Part shown: positions 1 to 7,193 of the stretch, in pieces
Numbering within the stretch: position 1 is the first letter of the stretch
Layout: the number at the start of each line of letters is the position of its first letter
DNA from: JAZLIC01 sp045617225
Lineage (GTDB): Bacteria; Bacillota; Clostridia; Monoglobales; Monoglobaceae
Direction of reading: 5' to 3'
Assembly: GCA_045617225.1 (NCBI GenBank)
Contig: JAZLIC010000140.1
Location: forward strand, 1-11,609
Length of the DNA stretch: 11,609 nucleotides
Position numbers and translations under genes: made by a program
Notes under the pieces: model-generated
Seen by the model: the letters and a program-made list of their open reading frames with translations, nothing else
The model's database searches: none
Told to the model about the DNA's origin: nothing

Positions 1-2516
1 TATCTGTAATAATATGAATTCTCATAGAGAATTTCCGCACTTTCCTTTTTTGCCTCTCTTGAAACCAATTCGCATATATCTCTTTCGCAATCCTCTTTTG
101 TTATATCTATATAGTTACTTCCGGCGCGTCTTAAATTTTCAAAATACTCATACAAAACTCTGTGAAGGACATAGCCCAATCCTCGGGCATCAAAGCTTGC
201 CTTCTCTCGCTCATATGCCTCAAGACCGAACTCCAAAAAGAACGCATACGCACAGGAGTTGTACTTTTCTATTTTGGTTGCACTCAGCAAAAGTATCTCG
301 CCGTATAATTTCTTAACCATCTGCGTCGTCAGCCTTTCGGGACTATTTGCAACATTGATACCCTTTATTATATCGCCGATTGCCTTTGCGTATCTCTCGT
401 CATTATTTAAATAGTTATATATGCCCTGCCACTCAGGTGTCAATTTCCCCTTTTCGCCCTTTGCATAGGCAAGGCGAATTGCAAGGCTCTCAAAAGCGTC
501 CTGCTTGCTCTCGGGGAGTGAATTTTCAAATGTCATCACCTTTAAGTCAGGGAAGATTTCTCTGCACAGCTTTCGTATAATATCCGACGAGGCAAGCGTT
601 TTACCGCTACTATCCGAGATAGGAGCGGATAAATACAGTCTGTCCTTTGCGGAATTTAGCACCGTGTAGATGAGGAACTGCTCCTCTTTTAATCTTTGAT
701 TTATACTTGGTGAAACATTTACACCTATATCGCTTAAAGCTTCTCTCTCGTCCTCGGAAATAAGTCCGTCGCTTACGAAGCTTTTAGGGAAAACGCCGTC
801 ATTTAAGCCAAGCACAATTACCACCTTGGCATCGTTGCTTCTGAAACGGTCAATTTCCGAAAATGTAACCTTGTCAATGGCTTGGGGTATAATTCCGACC
901 TCTACGCCGCTTGCCGCCGCATAGAAAAGCTCATAGAACTTCTGATATGTAATCATATCATCGCCCAGAACTTCTTTCATTTCGTCTATAATGGAAACAA
1001 TCGCACCAAAAGTACGCCGCTCCTCCTCAGCCTTTTCAACCATACCGGCTTCGCTGAACAAATCAATCCGCTCCTTAACACAAGCGGAAAAATCAATCTC
1101 CTGCATCCAAAGGGCAAGCGTCGCACATATCTCGCCGACACTTTTTCTGCCCTCTATTCTTCCCTTCATTTTAAAGATAGGCTCCAAAACCGCACTGCGT
1201 ATACGGTTTATCTCCTCCATATTATAACTGTCGTGGGGGTTATACTCCCAATTACCCTCGCTCCACATCTTGTGCGTGGGGGCTACTGCCAACAGATAGT
1301 TCTCAAATATATCGGCATCACTGCGCGAGATTTCCTTTGACAACATTCCGGACTTCAAAATACCCATCACACGCTCATAAGATGCGCCATACGCCACAAC
1401 CGACAAAGCAGAGAGAATTGCCTTGACCATTGAATTTGTCGCTATACTCCGTCTTGCGTCCATAAAAACAGGGATTTCATTCCTATTAAAGACAGAGAAT
1501 AAAATATTCTTATAATCCTCAGAATTTCGTGACAGAATTAAAAAGTCACGAAATCTGTATCCGTCTTTTCTGCAAAGGCTCTTGATAATACGGGCAGTTT
1601 CCTCAACCTCACGATAGTTATTTTGAGGTGCCATTACAAAAACGCTTTCCTGCTCTCCTGCCCACTTTTTCGGCTTTGGGGAGAAGTAGTTTTCACGCAG
1701 ATGTGTTATAGGTGTTTCATCGGCTTCGCTGTCCATTACAACAGGCTTTGCCACCTCTACGCCAAGAAAGTCTGCAATATCGCAAAGGTCCCTATATGTT
1801 TTGGAAAGCGGAGCAAAAATGCCGTTACTGTCAGGCTTATCCGATTCCAAAAACAATTTTATGTCCATCTTCTGCATCAAGGCTTTAAGCACATCATATT
1901 CGTATGGGGTAAAGCTCCTGAATTGATTTATATAAAGCCTGCCGCTTAAAAAGTCGCACTCCGTGAGCTTTGGGCAGATTAACGCCAAATTATCTTCTGC
2001 GTCCGAATAATTTTCGGTAAGTAAACTTTGGTATCTGTCAAAAAGAACTGCAAGGTCTGAAACCTTTGCACTAAGACTTTGGCTTTCCAACTTTTCGCTT
2101 GCCTCTTTAAGCTTTTCGGCGGTCACGCCGTATCGTTTAAACGAGGATATGTTAGACACCAAAACGCCCGCAAATCCCTTTTGATTTACATTACCATTTA
2201 AATATTTAAGCTCCTTTTCCGCCTGTTGAAGGGTGCGTTGTGCAACCAAAAGCTTGCCCGCACTGTCAATATATTTAAGTCTGAGCGGTCCGAGGGCGGA
2301 AAATACCATATTGCAAAGGTGCGAAAATGTAATAATCTTTACATAGTTCTGTGCCTTTATTCCAAGGGATTTGATAACTTCTTTTTCTGCACTCAAAGAA
2401 GCTTGTTCAGGCACAAGCATAAAGACGGTTTGCTTTTCGGCAACGTCTTTTCCTATCAGATTATAAAAATATTCCTTCTTTTTGGTACAGTCCTCGCCAA
2501 ATACTCCCTGAAACAT
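1..2516 (-). CDS. addB: AddB, helicase-exonuclease AddAB subunit B (partial, C-terminus off the left edge)
   Basis: AddB works with AddA as the Firmicutes counterpart of RecBCD, resecting double-strand breaks for RecA. The frame is open from the ATG at 2516 to the left edge: 838 codons, about three quarters of the usual ~1150 residues. Visible family signatures are LVPEQASLSAE near residue 40, GLNDGVFPK near 570, SAPISDSSGKTL near 660, and IEKYNSC around residue 755. That last cysteine matches the first of the four 4Fe-4S ligands of Bacillus AddB; the other three and the nuclease motif lie outside the window. An in-frame TGA two codons upstream excludes a longer start; GGGG at 2525-2528 is the ribosome binding site. 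The N-terminal Walker A expected near residue 7 is degenerate (GEDCTKKK in place of GRxGSGKT). addA would be expected next, beyond the edge. Identification is secure; no frameshift was seen. Confidence 0.93.
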   Translation of the reverse strand, partial: MFQGVFGEDCTKKKEYFYNLIGKDVAEKQTVFMLVPEQASLSAEKEVIKSLGIKAQNYVKIITFSHLCNMVFSALGPLRLKYIDSAGKLLVAQRTLQQAEKELKYLNGNVNQKGFAGVLVSNISSFKRYGVTAEKLKEASEKLESQSLSAKVSDLAVLFDRYQSLLTENYSDAEDNLALICPKLTECDFLSGRLYINQFRSFTPYEYDVLKALMQKMDIKLFLESDKPDSNGIFAPLSKTYRDLCDIADFLGVEVAKPVVMDSEADETPITHLRENYFSPKPKKWAGEQESVFVMAPQNNYREVEETARIIKSLCRKDGYRFRDFLILSRNSEDYKNILFSVFNRNEIPVFMDARRSIATNSMVKAILSALSVVAYGASYERVMGILKSGMLSKEISRSDADIFENYLLAVAPTHKMWSEGNWEYNPHDSYNMEEINRIRSAVLEPIFKMKGRIEGRKSVGEICATLALWMQEIDFSACVKERIDLFSEAGMVEKAEEERRTFGAIVSIIDEMKEVLGDDMITYQKFYELFYAAASGVEVGIIPQAIDKVTFSEIDRFRSNDAKVVIVLGLNDGVFPKSFVSDGLISEDEREALSDIGVNVSPSINQRLKEEQFLIYTVLNSAKDRLYLSAPISDSSGKTLASSDIIRKLCREIFPDLKVMTFENSLPESKQDAFESLAIRLAYAKGEKGKLTPEWQGIYNYLNNDERYAKAIGDIIKGINVANSPERLTTQMVKKLYGEILLLSATKIEKYNSCAYAFFLEFGLEAYEREKASFDARGLGYVLHRVLYEYFENLRRAGSNYIDITKEDCERDICELVSREAKKESAEILYENSYYYR

Positions 2517-2537
2517 CTCTCACACCCCTTTTTATAA

Positions 2538-2566
2538 AGTATAACACAAATTTCCTTACTGTTCAA
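2538..2566 (-). promoter_or_regulatory. Promoter of addB
   Basis: On the minus strand a -35 box TTGAAC (2561-2566) and a -10 box TATACT (2538-2543) are separated by exactly 17 bp. The predicted start of transcription lies about 15 nt before the ribosome binding site. This is a good sigma-A-type promoter by sequence. Confidence 0.7.
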
Positions 2567-2584
2567 TTGTTATTTAATCTTAAT

Positions 2585-2613
2585 TTGCATATATATTGAA
2601 AATAGTGTATAAT
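2585..2613 (+). promoter_or_regulatory. Promoter of the GH13 glucan hydrolase gene
   Basis: A perfect -10 box TATAAT (2608-2613) lies 17 bp downstream of a weak -35 TTGCAT (2585-2590). It is divergent from the addB promoter within the same 114-bp gap. The 5' leader would be very short, about 10 nt before the AAGGAG at 2626-2631. Confidence 0.6.
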
Positions 2614-2630
2614 ATGTTTTAAACTAAGGA

Positions 2631-4517
2631 GTGATTACTATAAAGATTATACACAACTCTCAAAAAGAAGAATACCGCAGTCCGTTTGGAGCCGTCCCCA
2701 CAGGCAGCTTGGTAATGCTTGGTTTAACCGTTATTTCCGAGGAAGAACCAAAAACAGTTTACCTTCGTTGGTGGGAAGATGATACGGAAACTCTGCAAAA
2801 AATGGAGCTTAAAAATACCAAAGGCGATATACGATATTATACCGCCGACTGTACTATGCCAAATACGCCGCAGCTTATGTGGTATCAATTTAAGGTAGAT
2901 ACAAAAGACGGCACATATATCTATGCAAACAATGCCGAAAGATTAGGCGGAGAGGGCGTTTTAACCTTTGACTACTCTATGCCCAGCTTTCAGATAACTG
3001 TTTATGATAAAGAATATCATACGCCCGATTGGTTTAAGGACAGCGTCGTATATCAGATATTTCCCGATAGGTTTTACGGAGTTCACAAAGAGGGATATAT
3101 CCCAAAGAAGCGTGATGAATATATTATCCACGATGATTGGTATGCACCTATATCCCTTAACAAGCACCCATTTGAGGAGGGGCCTGCAAGGAACGACTTT
3201 TACGGCGGCAACCTGCTCGGCATTAAAGAAAAACTGCCGTATCTTAAAGAGCTTGGCATAACTGCAATTTACTTAAACCCTGTTTTTGACGCATACTCAA
3301 ATCATAAATACGACACCGCAGATTACAAAAGCATTGACCCTATGTTTGGCACGGAGCAGGATTTTAAGAATTTGTGTGCGGCGGCAAAGGAGTGCGGAAT
3401 ACGCATTATTTTGGACGGTGTATTCAGTCACACCGGTGCGGACAGCGTCTACTTTAACAAATACGGTTTCTATGGTGAGCAACAAGGTGCATACAGGGAT
3501 TTAAGTTCCCCATACAGAAAATGGTATCAGTTCACCGACGGCAATAATTATCAAAGTTGGTGGGGTTGCAGTAACCTCCCTAATGTAAATGAGATGGAGG
3601 AGAGCTATCTTGACTATATCCTCCGTGACGATGATGCGGTAATAAAGAAGTGGTTAAAGGCAGGTGCCTCCGGCTGGCGTTTAGATGTTGCCGATGAGCT
3701 TCCTGACGAATTTATAAAAATATTACGGACGTCTGTAAAAAATACAGATAAAGACAGCATAATAATCGGCGAAGTTTGGGAGGACGCTTCAAATAAGGAG
3801 GCATATGGCAAGCTTCGTCAATACCTTTTGGGATATGAGCTTGACAGTGTTATGAACTACCCGTTTAAGGACTCGGCGGCAGAGTATCTTTCAGGCAAAA
3901 TCGGCGGTGAAATCTTTATCAAAAGAATGATGAGCATTTTGGAGAATTACCCCAAGGAAGCCGCATACGCCCTGTTAAATATTGCAGGCACGCATGACAC
4001 AATGCGTATCAAATCCCTCCTCGGCGGTATGAATGAGGACTGCGGAGATATTCGCCTTTCCTCAAATGCGGAGGATTTGGCGGTAAAGCGTGTTAAGATT
4101 ATGGCGTTTTTACAGATGACATTCTTCGGTACACCTTGTATATACTATGGCGACGAAGTGGGAATGGAGGGCGGCAAAGACCCATACAACCGAGGCACAT
4201 ACCCCTGGCGAAAGGTTGACAACGATTTAAGGGATTGGTACAAAAATATGATTACGCTCAGAAATAAAAATAAAGTTCTGCGAAGCGGCGACTTTATACC
4301 CCTCCTCGCAAACGATAACATTATTATTTATGCCAGGAAAGACAAAAACGCATTATCTGTCTGTGCCGTAAACAGAGGCGATGAATATGCAGAGGCGGAA
4401 ATAGACCTGCCCCAAAAGTTAAACGCCGACCTGATAATCGGCGACGGCGAATGTAAAATAAGCGGAAAGAAGGCAACACTAAAACTGCCGCCTATCTCCG
4501 CAAGTATGTATATGTAA
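2631..4517 (+). CDS. GH13 alpha-glucan hydrolase, neopullulanase/cyclomaltodextrinase type
   Basis: A predicted cytoplasmic alpha-amylase-family enzyme (no signal peptide) that would hydrolyse alpha-1,4 (and possibly alpha-1,6) bonds in imported maltodextrins, cyclodextrins or pullulan fragments. An N-terminal beta-sandwich-like domain (about 1-130) precedes the (beta/alpha)8 barrel, followed by a short C-terminal beta domain (from about 545). GH13 regions are visible: region I DGVFSH (262-267), region V LPNVNE (316-321), region II GWRLDVADE (348-356, nucleophile D352), region III GEVW (380-383, acid/base E381), region IV GTHD (453-456, stabiliser D456). The usual Asn of region I (DxxxNH) is Ser266. 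The 628-residue length suits this subfamily. The start is uncertain: the GTG at 2631 overlaps the AAGGAG ribosome binding site, whereas an in-frame ATA at 2640 is well spaced and would give the family-like N-terminus (M)KIIHNSQ. Exact substrate is not determinable. Confidence 0.9.
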   Translation: MITIKIIHNSQKEEYRSPFGAVPTGSLVMLGLTVISEEEPKTVYLRWWEDDTETLQKMELKNTKGDIRYYTADCTMPNTPQLMWYQFKVDTKDGTYIYANNAERLGGEGVLTFDYSMPSFQITVYDKEYHTPDWFKDSVVYQIFPDRFYGVHKEGYIPKKRDEYIIHDDWYAPISLNKHPFEEGPARNDFYGGNLLGIKEKLPYLKELGITAIYLNPVFDAYSNHKYDTADYKSIDPMFGTEQDFKNLCAAAKECGIRIILDGVFSHTGADSVYFNKYGFYGEQQGAYRDLSSPYRKWYQFTDGNNYQSWWGCSNLPNVNEMEESYLDYILRDDDAVIKKWLKAGASGWRLDVADELPDEFIKILRTSVKNTDKDSIIIGEVWEDASNKEAYGKLRQYLLGYELDSVMNYPFKDSAAEYLSGKIGGEIFIKRMMSILENYPKEAAYALLNIAGTHDTMRIKSLLGGMNEDCGDIRLSSNAEDLAVKRVKIMAFLQMTFFGTPCIYYGDEVGMEGGKDPYNRGTYPWRKVDNDLRDWYKNMITLRNKNKVLRSGDFIPLLANDNIIIYARKDKNALSVCAVNRGDEYAEAEIDLPQKLNADLIIGDGECKISGKKATLKLPPISASMYM

Positions 4518-4523
4518 AAAAAC

Positions 4524-4556
4524 GGAACCTGCCATAAAAGGCAAGTTCCTTTTTTT
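4524..4556. terminator. Bidirectional terminator between the GH13 gene and the ABC ATPase gene
   Basis: The arms 4524-4533 (GGAACCTGCC) and 4540-4549 (GGCAAGTTCC) pair over 10 positions with one C-A mismatch around a 6-nt loop. T7 follows on the plus strand (4550-4556), and an A-run at 4516-4522 gives a U-tract on the minus strand. It can therefore stop transcripts from both convergent genes. The T-tract overlaps the stop codon of the minus-strand ATPase gene. Confidence 0.85.
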
Positions 4557-5277
4557 ATAATACTTTGTTTAAAAATGATTTTGTGCGTTCATTTTTAGGA
4601 TTTGAGAAAATTTCCTCAGGTGTTCCCTGCTCCGTAATTACGCCATCGTCCATAAAGATAATTTTATCCGAAACTTCACGGGCAAATCCCATTTCGTGTG
4701 TAACAACAACCATTGTCATACCCTCTTTTGCAAGGTCGGTCATAACCTCCAAAACCTCTCCTACCATTTCAGGGTCAAGTGCCGAGGTAGGCTCATCAAA
4801 GAGCATTATCTCCGGCTCCATCGCAAGGGCACGGGCGATTGCTATTCTCTGCTTCTGCCCGCCCGAAAGCTGTGCAGGATAAGAGTCTGCCTTGTCTAAA
4901 AGCCCGACACGCTTTAAAAGCTCTGCCGCTTTTTCATCAGCTTCTTCTTTTGAGAAGCCTTTAAGCAACATCGGTGCCATTGTTATGTTCTTCATAACCG
5001 TCATATGCGGAAAGAGATTGAACTGCTGGAAAACCATACCCATTCTCTGACGGATTTTATTTATATCACTATTTGGATTTGTGATTTCGTCACCGTCAAT
5101 TGTAATTGTACCGCTATCCGGTGTTTCAAGCATATTAAGGCAACGCAAAAATGTACTCTTTCCCGAACCCGACGGGCCTATAACCGCTAACTTTTCTCCT
5201 CTTTCGATATGCTGGCTGACGCCTTTTAAAACTTCAAGCTTGCCAAAGTTTTTATACAATTTGTCAACGTAAATCAC
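4555..5277 (-). CDS. Polar amino acid ABC transporter, ATP-binding protein (GlnQ/HisP type)
   Basis: The cytoplasmic ATPase that powers the importer encoded upstream. With the GTG start at 5277 it is 240 residues, the normal size. Motifs: Walker A GPSGSGKS (34-41), Q-loop FQQFNLFP (near 85), signature LSGGQ (137-141), Walker B IMLFDE (157-162), D-loop SALD, and the switch histidine in VVTHEMGFA (H194). An upstream ATG at 5307 would give 250 residues, but the ribosome binding site GGAGAGGAGG (5288-5297) lies inside that extension, and the family normally starts at MIxVxxLxKxFG, so GTG is preferred. Its first 14 bp overlap the end of the permease gene, which implies translational coupling. Family assignment is secure; substrate (glutamine, other polar amino acid, cystine) cannot be told. 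Confidence 0.95.
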   Translation of the reverse strand: MIYVDKLYKNFGKLEVLKGVSQHIERGEKLAVIGPSGSGKSTFLRCLNMLETPDSGTITIDGDEITNPNSDINKIRQRMGMVFQQFNLFPHMTVMKNITMAPMLLKGFSKEEADEKAAELLKRVGLLDKADSYPAQLSGGQKQRIAIARALAMEPEIMLFDEPTSALDPEMVGEVLEVMTDLAKEGMTMVVVTHEMGFAREVSDKIIFMDDGVITEQGTPEEIFSNPKNERTKSFLNKVL

Positions 5278-5965
5278 TCTTGCGAAGCCTCCTCTCCAAT
5301 ACCCCAAAAATCTTGGCGAGCGTAAATGTCATTACAAAATAAATCAATGCCGCCGTAATAAGAGGGAACCACGCATTATAAGTACGACTTGTAATCATAC
5401 TTGCGACCTTTGTCAAATCTTCCATCGCAATATAACCTGCAATAGAAGTTTCCTTTAAAAGCACAATAAATTCACTTGTGTATGTAGGAAGCGCAATCTT
5501 TATTGCCTGCGGCAGAACAATTCTCATTGTTGTCTGCGTATTGGAAAGTCCCAAAGAACGACCTGCCTCAATCTGACCTTTGTCAACAGACTCTACACCG
5601 CCACGGATAATCTCCGCAACATATGCGGCACTGTTCAGTCCAAAGGCAAGAGATGCGATTATCCACTTAGGTGCCGATATTGCGGCAAATACACCCAAAT
5701 ACATAATTAAAAGCTGAACGGTTGTAGGCGTTCCTCTGATAATCTCTATATATGTCTTGGAAATGCCTCTCATCCACTTTGAACCTGACATCTTCATAAA
5801 TGCCAGAATAATACCGAGAATTGTTCCGATTATAATAGCACATGTTGTAATCTGCAATGTTACAACCAGACCTTTAAGGAGCAATAGCCAACGGTCTGCA
5901 TAAATCAGGTTCGTATAAAAACCGTTGCAAAAGCCTTCCCACCAACCAATTAACCAATCAAACAT
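5264..5965 (-). CDS. Polar amino acid ABC transporter, permease (HisM/GlnP type)
   Basis: Inner-membrane subunit of 233 residues; as the only permease gene in the operon it probably forms a homodimer. Hydrophobic segments are visible around 27-57 (KGLVVTLQIT followed by IIIGTILGIILAF), 82-98, 101-118 and 199-220. The EAA loop that docks on the ATPase is at 133-154, with E133-A134-G135 and the closing LPQA. The motif IEIIRGTPT (73-81) is typical of this family. The ATG at 5965 has GGGAGAAG close upstream (minus-strand reading). It lies second in the operon, 76 bp after the binding-protein gene, and a hairpin in that gap may lower its expression relative to the binding protein. Confidence 0.95.
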   Translation of the reverse strand: MFDWLIGWWEGFCNGFYTNLIYADRWLLLLKGLVVTLQITTCAIIIGTILGIILAFMKMSGSKWMRGISKTYIEIIRGTPTTVQLLIMYLGVFAAISAPKWIIASLAFGLNSAAYVAEIIRGGVESVDKGQIEAGRSLGLSNTQTTMRIVLPQAIKIALPTYTSEFIVLLKETSIAGYIAMEDLTKVASMITSRTYNAWFPLITAALIYFVMTFTLAKIFGVLERRLRKSDLR

Positions 5966-5993
5966 AATCTTCTCCCAAATCTACTCCATATTT

Positions 5994-6027
5994 AAAAACG
6001 GCGAGAGAACGGTTTTGTCCTCCCGCC
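5994..6027 (-). terminator. Intercistronic hairpin between binding protein and permease genes
   Basis: In the minus-strand RNA the arms 6017-6027 (GGCGGGAGGAC) and 6000-6010 (GTTCTCTCGCC) form an 11-bp stem with two G-U pairs and a 6-nt loop, followed by UUUUU (5994-5998). This can act as a partial terminator or as a 3' stabiliser of the binding-protein message. Both would give excess binding protein over membrane components, as is usual for such operons. The mechanism is inferred. Confidence 0.65.
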
Positions 6028-6041
6028 GCAAGCATTTATAA

Positions 6042-6872
6042 CTATTCCTTAATGATGATAACCTGTGCAGCGTTGTAATAGTTTTCAGAGAAATTAACCT
6101 GTTGCTTTCTCTCATCGGTTGCAGTCATAGCAGCGGCAACCAAATCAATTTTACCACTGTTAAGAGCAGCAATAAGACTATCAAATGCCATATTCTCGAT
6201 AACTAATTCACAGCCCAACTTTCTTGCAACTTCCTTGATGATTTCAATATCGTAACCTACGATGTTACCTTCGTCATCCTGGAACTCAAACGGAGCGAAC
6301 TCTGCATTTGTACCCATAACAAGCTTCATCTCGCCGGTAGGCTCTTCCTTTGCTTTAAGTTCTGCAAGTGCAGCCTCATCATTATCGATATAAGCCTTGC
6401 GGATTGTTTCGATTGTACCGTTCTCGGTAAGCTCTGCAATAACTTCGTTTACAGTTGCAACCAATTCCTCATTGTCCTTCGGCATAGCGATTGCATACTG
6501 TTCCTCTGTAAGAGGCTCATCTAAAATTTTAAGACCGGCGATTTCTGCAACCAAATCCTTTGCAACCTGGTCATCGATTACAACAGCGTCAACCTTACCA
6601 TTCTTTAAGTCCATAGCTGCATCTACTGCTCTCTTAAAACGAGAAACCTCTGCGCCCTCTACCTCGTCGGTAACAAACATATCGCCTGTTGTACCTTCCT
6701 GTACTGCAATCTTCTTACCTGCAAGGTCTTCCTTGCATGTAATTGCGGAAGCAGTTTCGGTAGCTGTATTTTCCTCTGCTTTTGTTGCGTCCTTCTTGTC
6801 ACCACAACCTGCAAGTGCAGACATTGAAAGAACTGCTGCAAGTGATACGGCAATAATCTTTTTAAAGTTCAT
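6042..6872 (-). CDS. Circularly permuted amino acid-binding lipoprotein (SBP_bac_3 type) of the ABC importer
   Basis: Extracytoplasmic ligand-binding lipoprotein of 276 residues. Residues 1-22 are a type II signal with lipobox LAG-C23, followed by a charged, Thr/Ala-rich linker (24-42). Residues 43-163 match the block that is second in GlnH: DLAGKKIAVQEGTTGD (49-64), KVDAVVID (93-100), EEQYAIAMPK (123-132), and a final NGTIETIRKAYI. After a linker (164-181), residues 182-276 match the block that is normally first: KLVMGTNAEFAPFEF (183-197), DSLIAALNSGKID (231-243), MTATDERKQQVNFS (249-262), YYNAAQVIIIKE at the end. So the halves are swapped and the protein ends at the normal first hinge strand. 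Expected ligand contacts persist: T250, R255 and D100 match GlnH T70, R75 and D157. GAGGAGG with 8-nt spacing supports the ATG. First gene of the operon; ligand unknown. Confidence 0.93.
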   Translation of the reverse strand: MNFKKIIAVSLAAVLSMSALAGCGDKKDATKAEENTATETASAITCKEDLAGKKIAVQEGTTGDMFVTDEVEGAEVSRFKRAVDAAMDLKNGKVDAVVIDDQVAKDLVAEIAGLKILDEPLTEEQYAIAMPKDNEELVATVNEVIAELTENGTIETIRKAYIDNDEAALAELKAKEEPTGEMKLVMGTNAEFAPFEFQDDEGNIVGYDIEIIKEVARKLGCELVIENMAFDSLIAALNSGKIDLVAAAMTATDERKQQVNFSENYYNAAQVIIIKE

Positions 6873-7045
6873 AATAATTTCCTCCTCAAAAAATTTTGAA
6901 TTATTTACATTCTACACCATTTTTTTGATTTTGACAAGGGGTTATACCAAAAAAATAAAACTTATTTTAAATTTTATTTTTTGTAACCAAATTTATCTTT
7001 CGGCGTACTATACAGTGTAAACTTTTTTTGGAGGTGAATTAAAAT
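6873..7045. other. Divergent intergenic region between the ABC importer and the Cys-rich genes
   Basis: A very A/T-rich gap. It holds the importer promoter on the minus strand and, on the plus strand, the GGAGGTGA site of the first Cys-rich gene. The plus-strand promoter is unclear: TACTAT (7006-7011) with TTGTAA (6981-6986) has a 19-bp spacer, which is poor for sigma-A. A perfect short palindrome TACAGTGTA lies at 7011-7019. Confidence 0.5.
6909..6937 (-). promoter_or_regulatory. Promoter of the amino acid ABC importer operon
   Basis: On the minus strand a -35 box TTGTCA (6932-6937) and a -10 box TAGAAT (6909-6914) are 17 bp apart. The leader is short (about 30 nt), leaving no room for a T-box or a riboswitch, so any regulation would be by a protein or at the intercistronic hairpin. 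Confidence 0.65.
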
Positions 7046-7183
7046 ATGTTTGGAAATTGTGGCTCAAATAACAGTTTATGGATTATTATAATTCTCATCT
7101 TGCTCTATGGTTGCGGAGGCAACTCCTGTTCCTGCTGCAACAACAGAATAAGCTGCTGTGACAACGATTGTTGTTGCGATTGA
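7046..7183 (+). CDS. Small Cys-rich protein with one hydrophobic segment (copy 1)
   Basis: A 45-residue protein of unknown function, starting at ATG 7046 with a strong GGAGGTGA site (7030-7037, 8-nt spacing). Ten residues are cysteine: C5 and C23, then a dense tail with C28, C30, C31, C37, C38 and C42-C44. Between them lies one hydrophobic stretch, SLWIIIILILLYG (10-22), preceded by a Gly/Asn-rich start. The plan (short GN-rich head, LWIIIILIL core, Cys/Gly/Asn tail) is shared with the next gene. It resembles the tiny clostridial proteins that databases often label chorion-class high-cysteine proteins; that label describes composition, not function. The core may be a single membrane anchor and the tail may bind metal or form disulfides, but both are inference. 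No peptide-modifying enzyme is adjacent, so a modified-peptide precursor is not supported. Confidence 0.8.
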   Translation: MFGNCGSNNSLWIIIILILLYGCGGNSCSCCNNRISCCDNDCCCD

Positions 7184-7193
7184 TACTTAAGAT

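Noticed and set aside
14..2537. Several plus-strand ORFs (for example 14-316, 882-1340, 1623-1949, 2226-2537) in the first 2.5 kb
   Set aside because: They lie antisense to one continuous minus-strand frame that matches AddB throughout, and their translations look like no known protein.
6042..6872. Reading the binding protein as a broken gene or as two fused fragments from a frameshift
   Set aside because: The frame is uninterrupted, both blocks are complete, the signal peptide and stop are clean, and each block occurs once. A permutation explains it better than decay.
6931..6959. TTGACA on the plus strand at 6931-6936 as promoter of the Cys-rich genes
   Set aside because: No -10 box is found at 16-18 bp; the only TATA-like sequence (6942-6947) is 5 bp away.
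6397..7020. A 207-codon plus-strand ORF antisense to the binding lipoprotein
   Set aside because: The Ser/Thr/Ala-rich product is what an antisense frame of this gene would give; the minus-strand frame has a lipobox, family motifs and a ribosome binding site.
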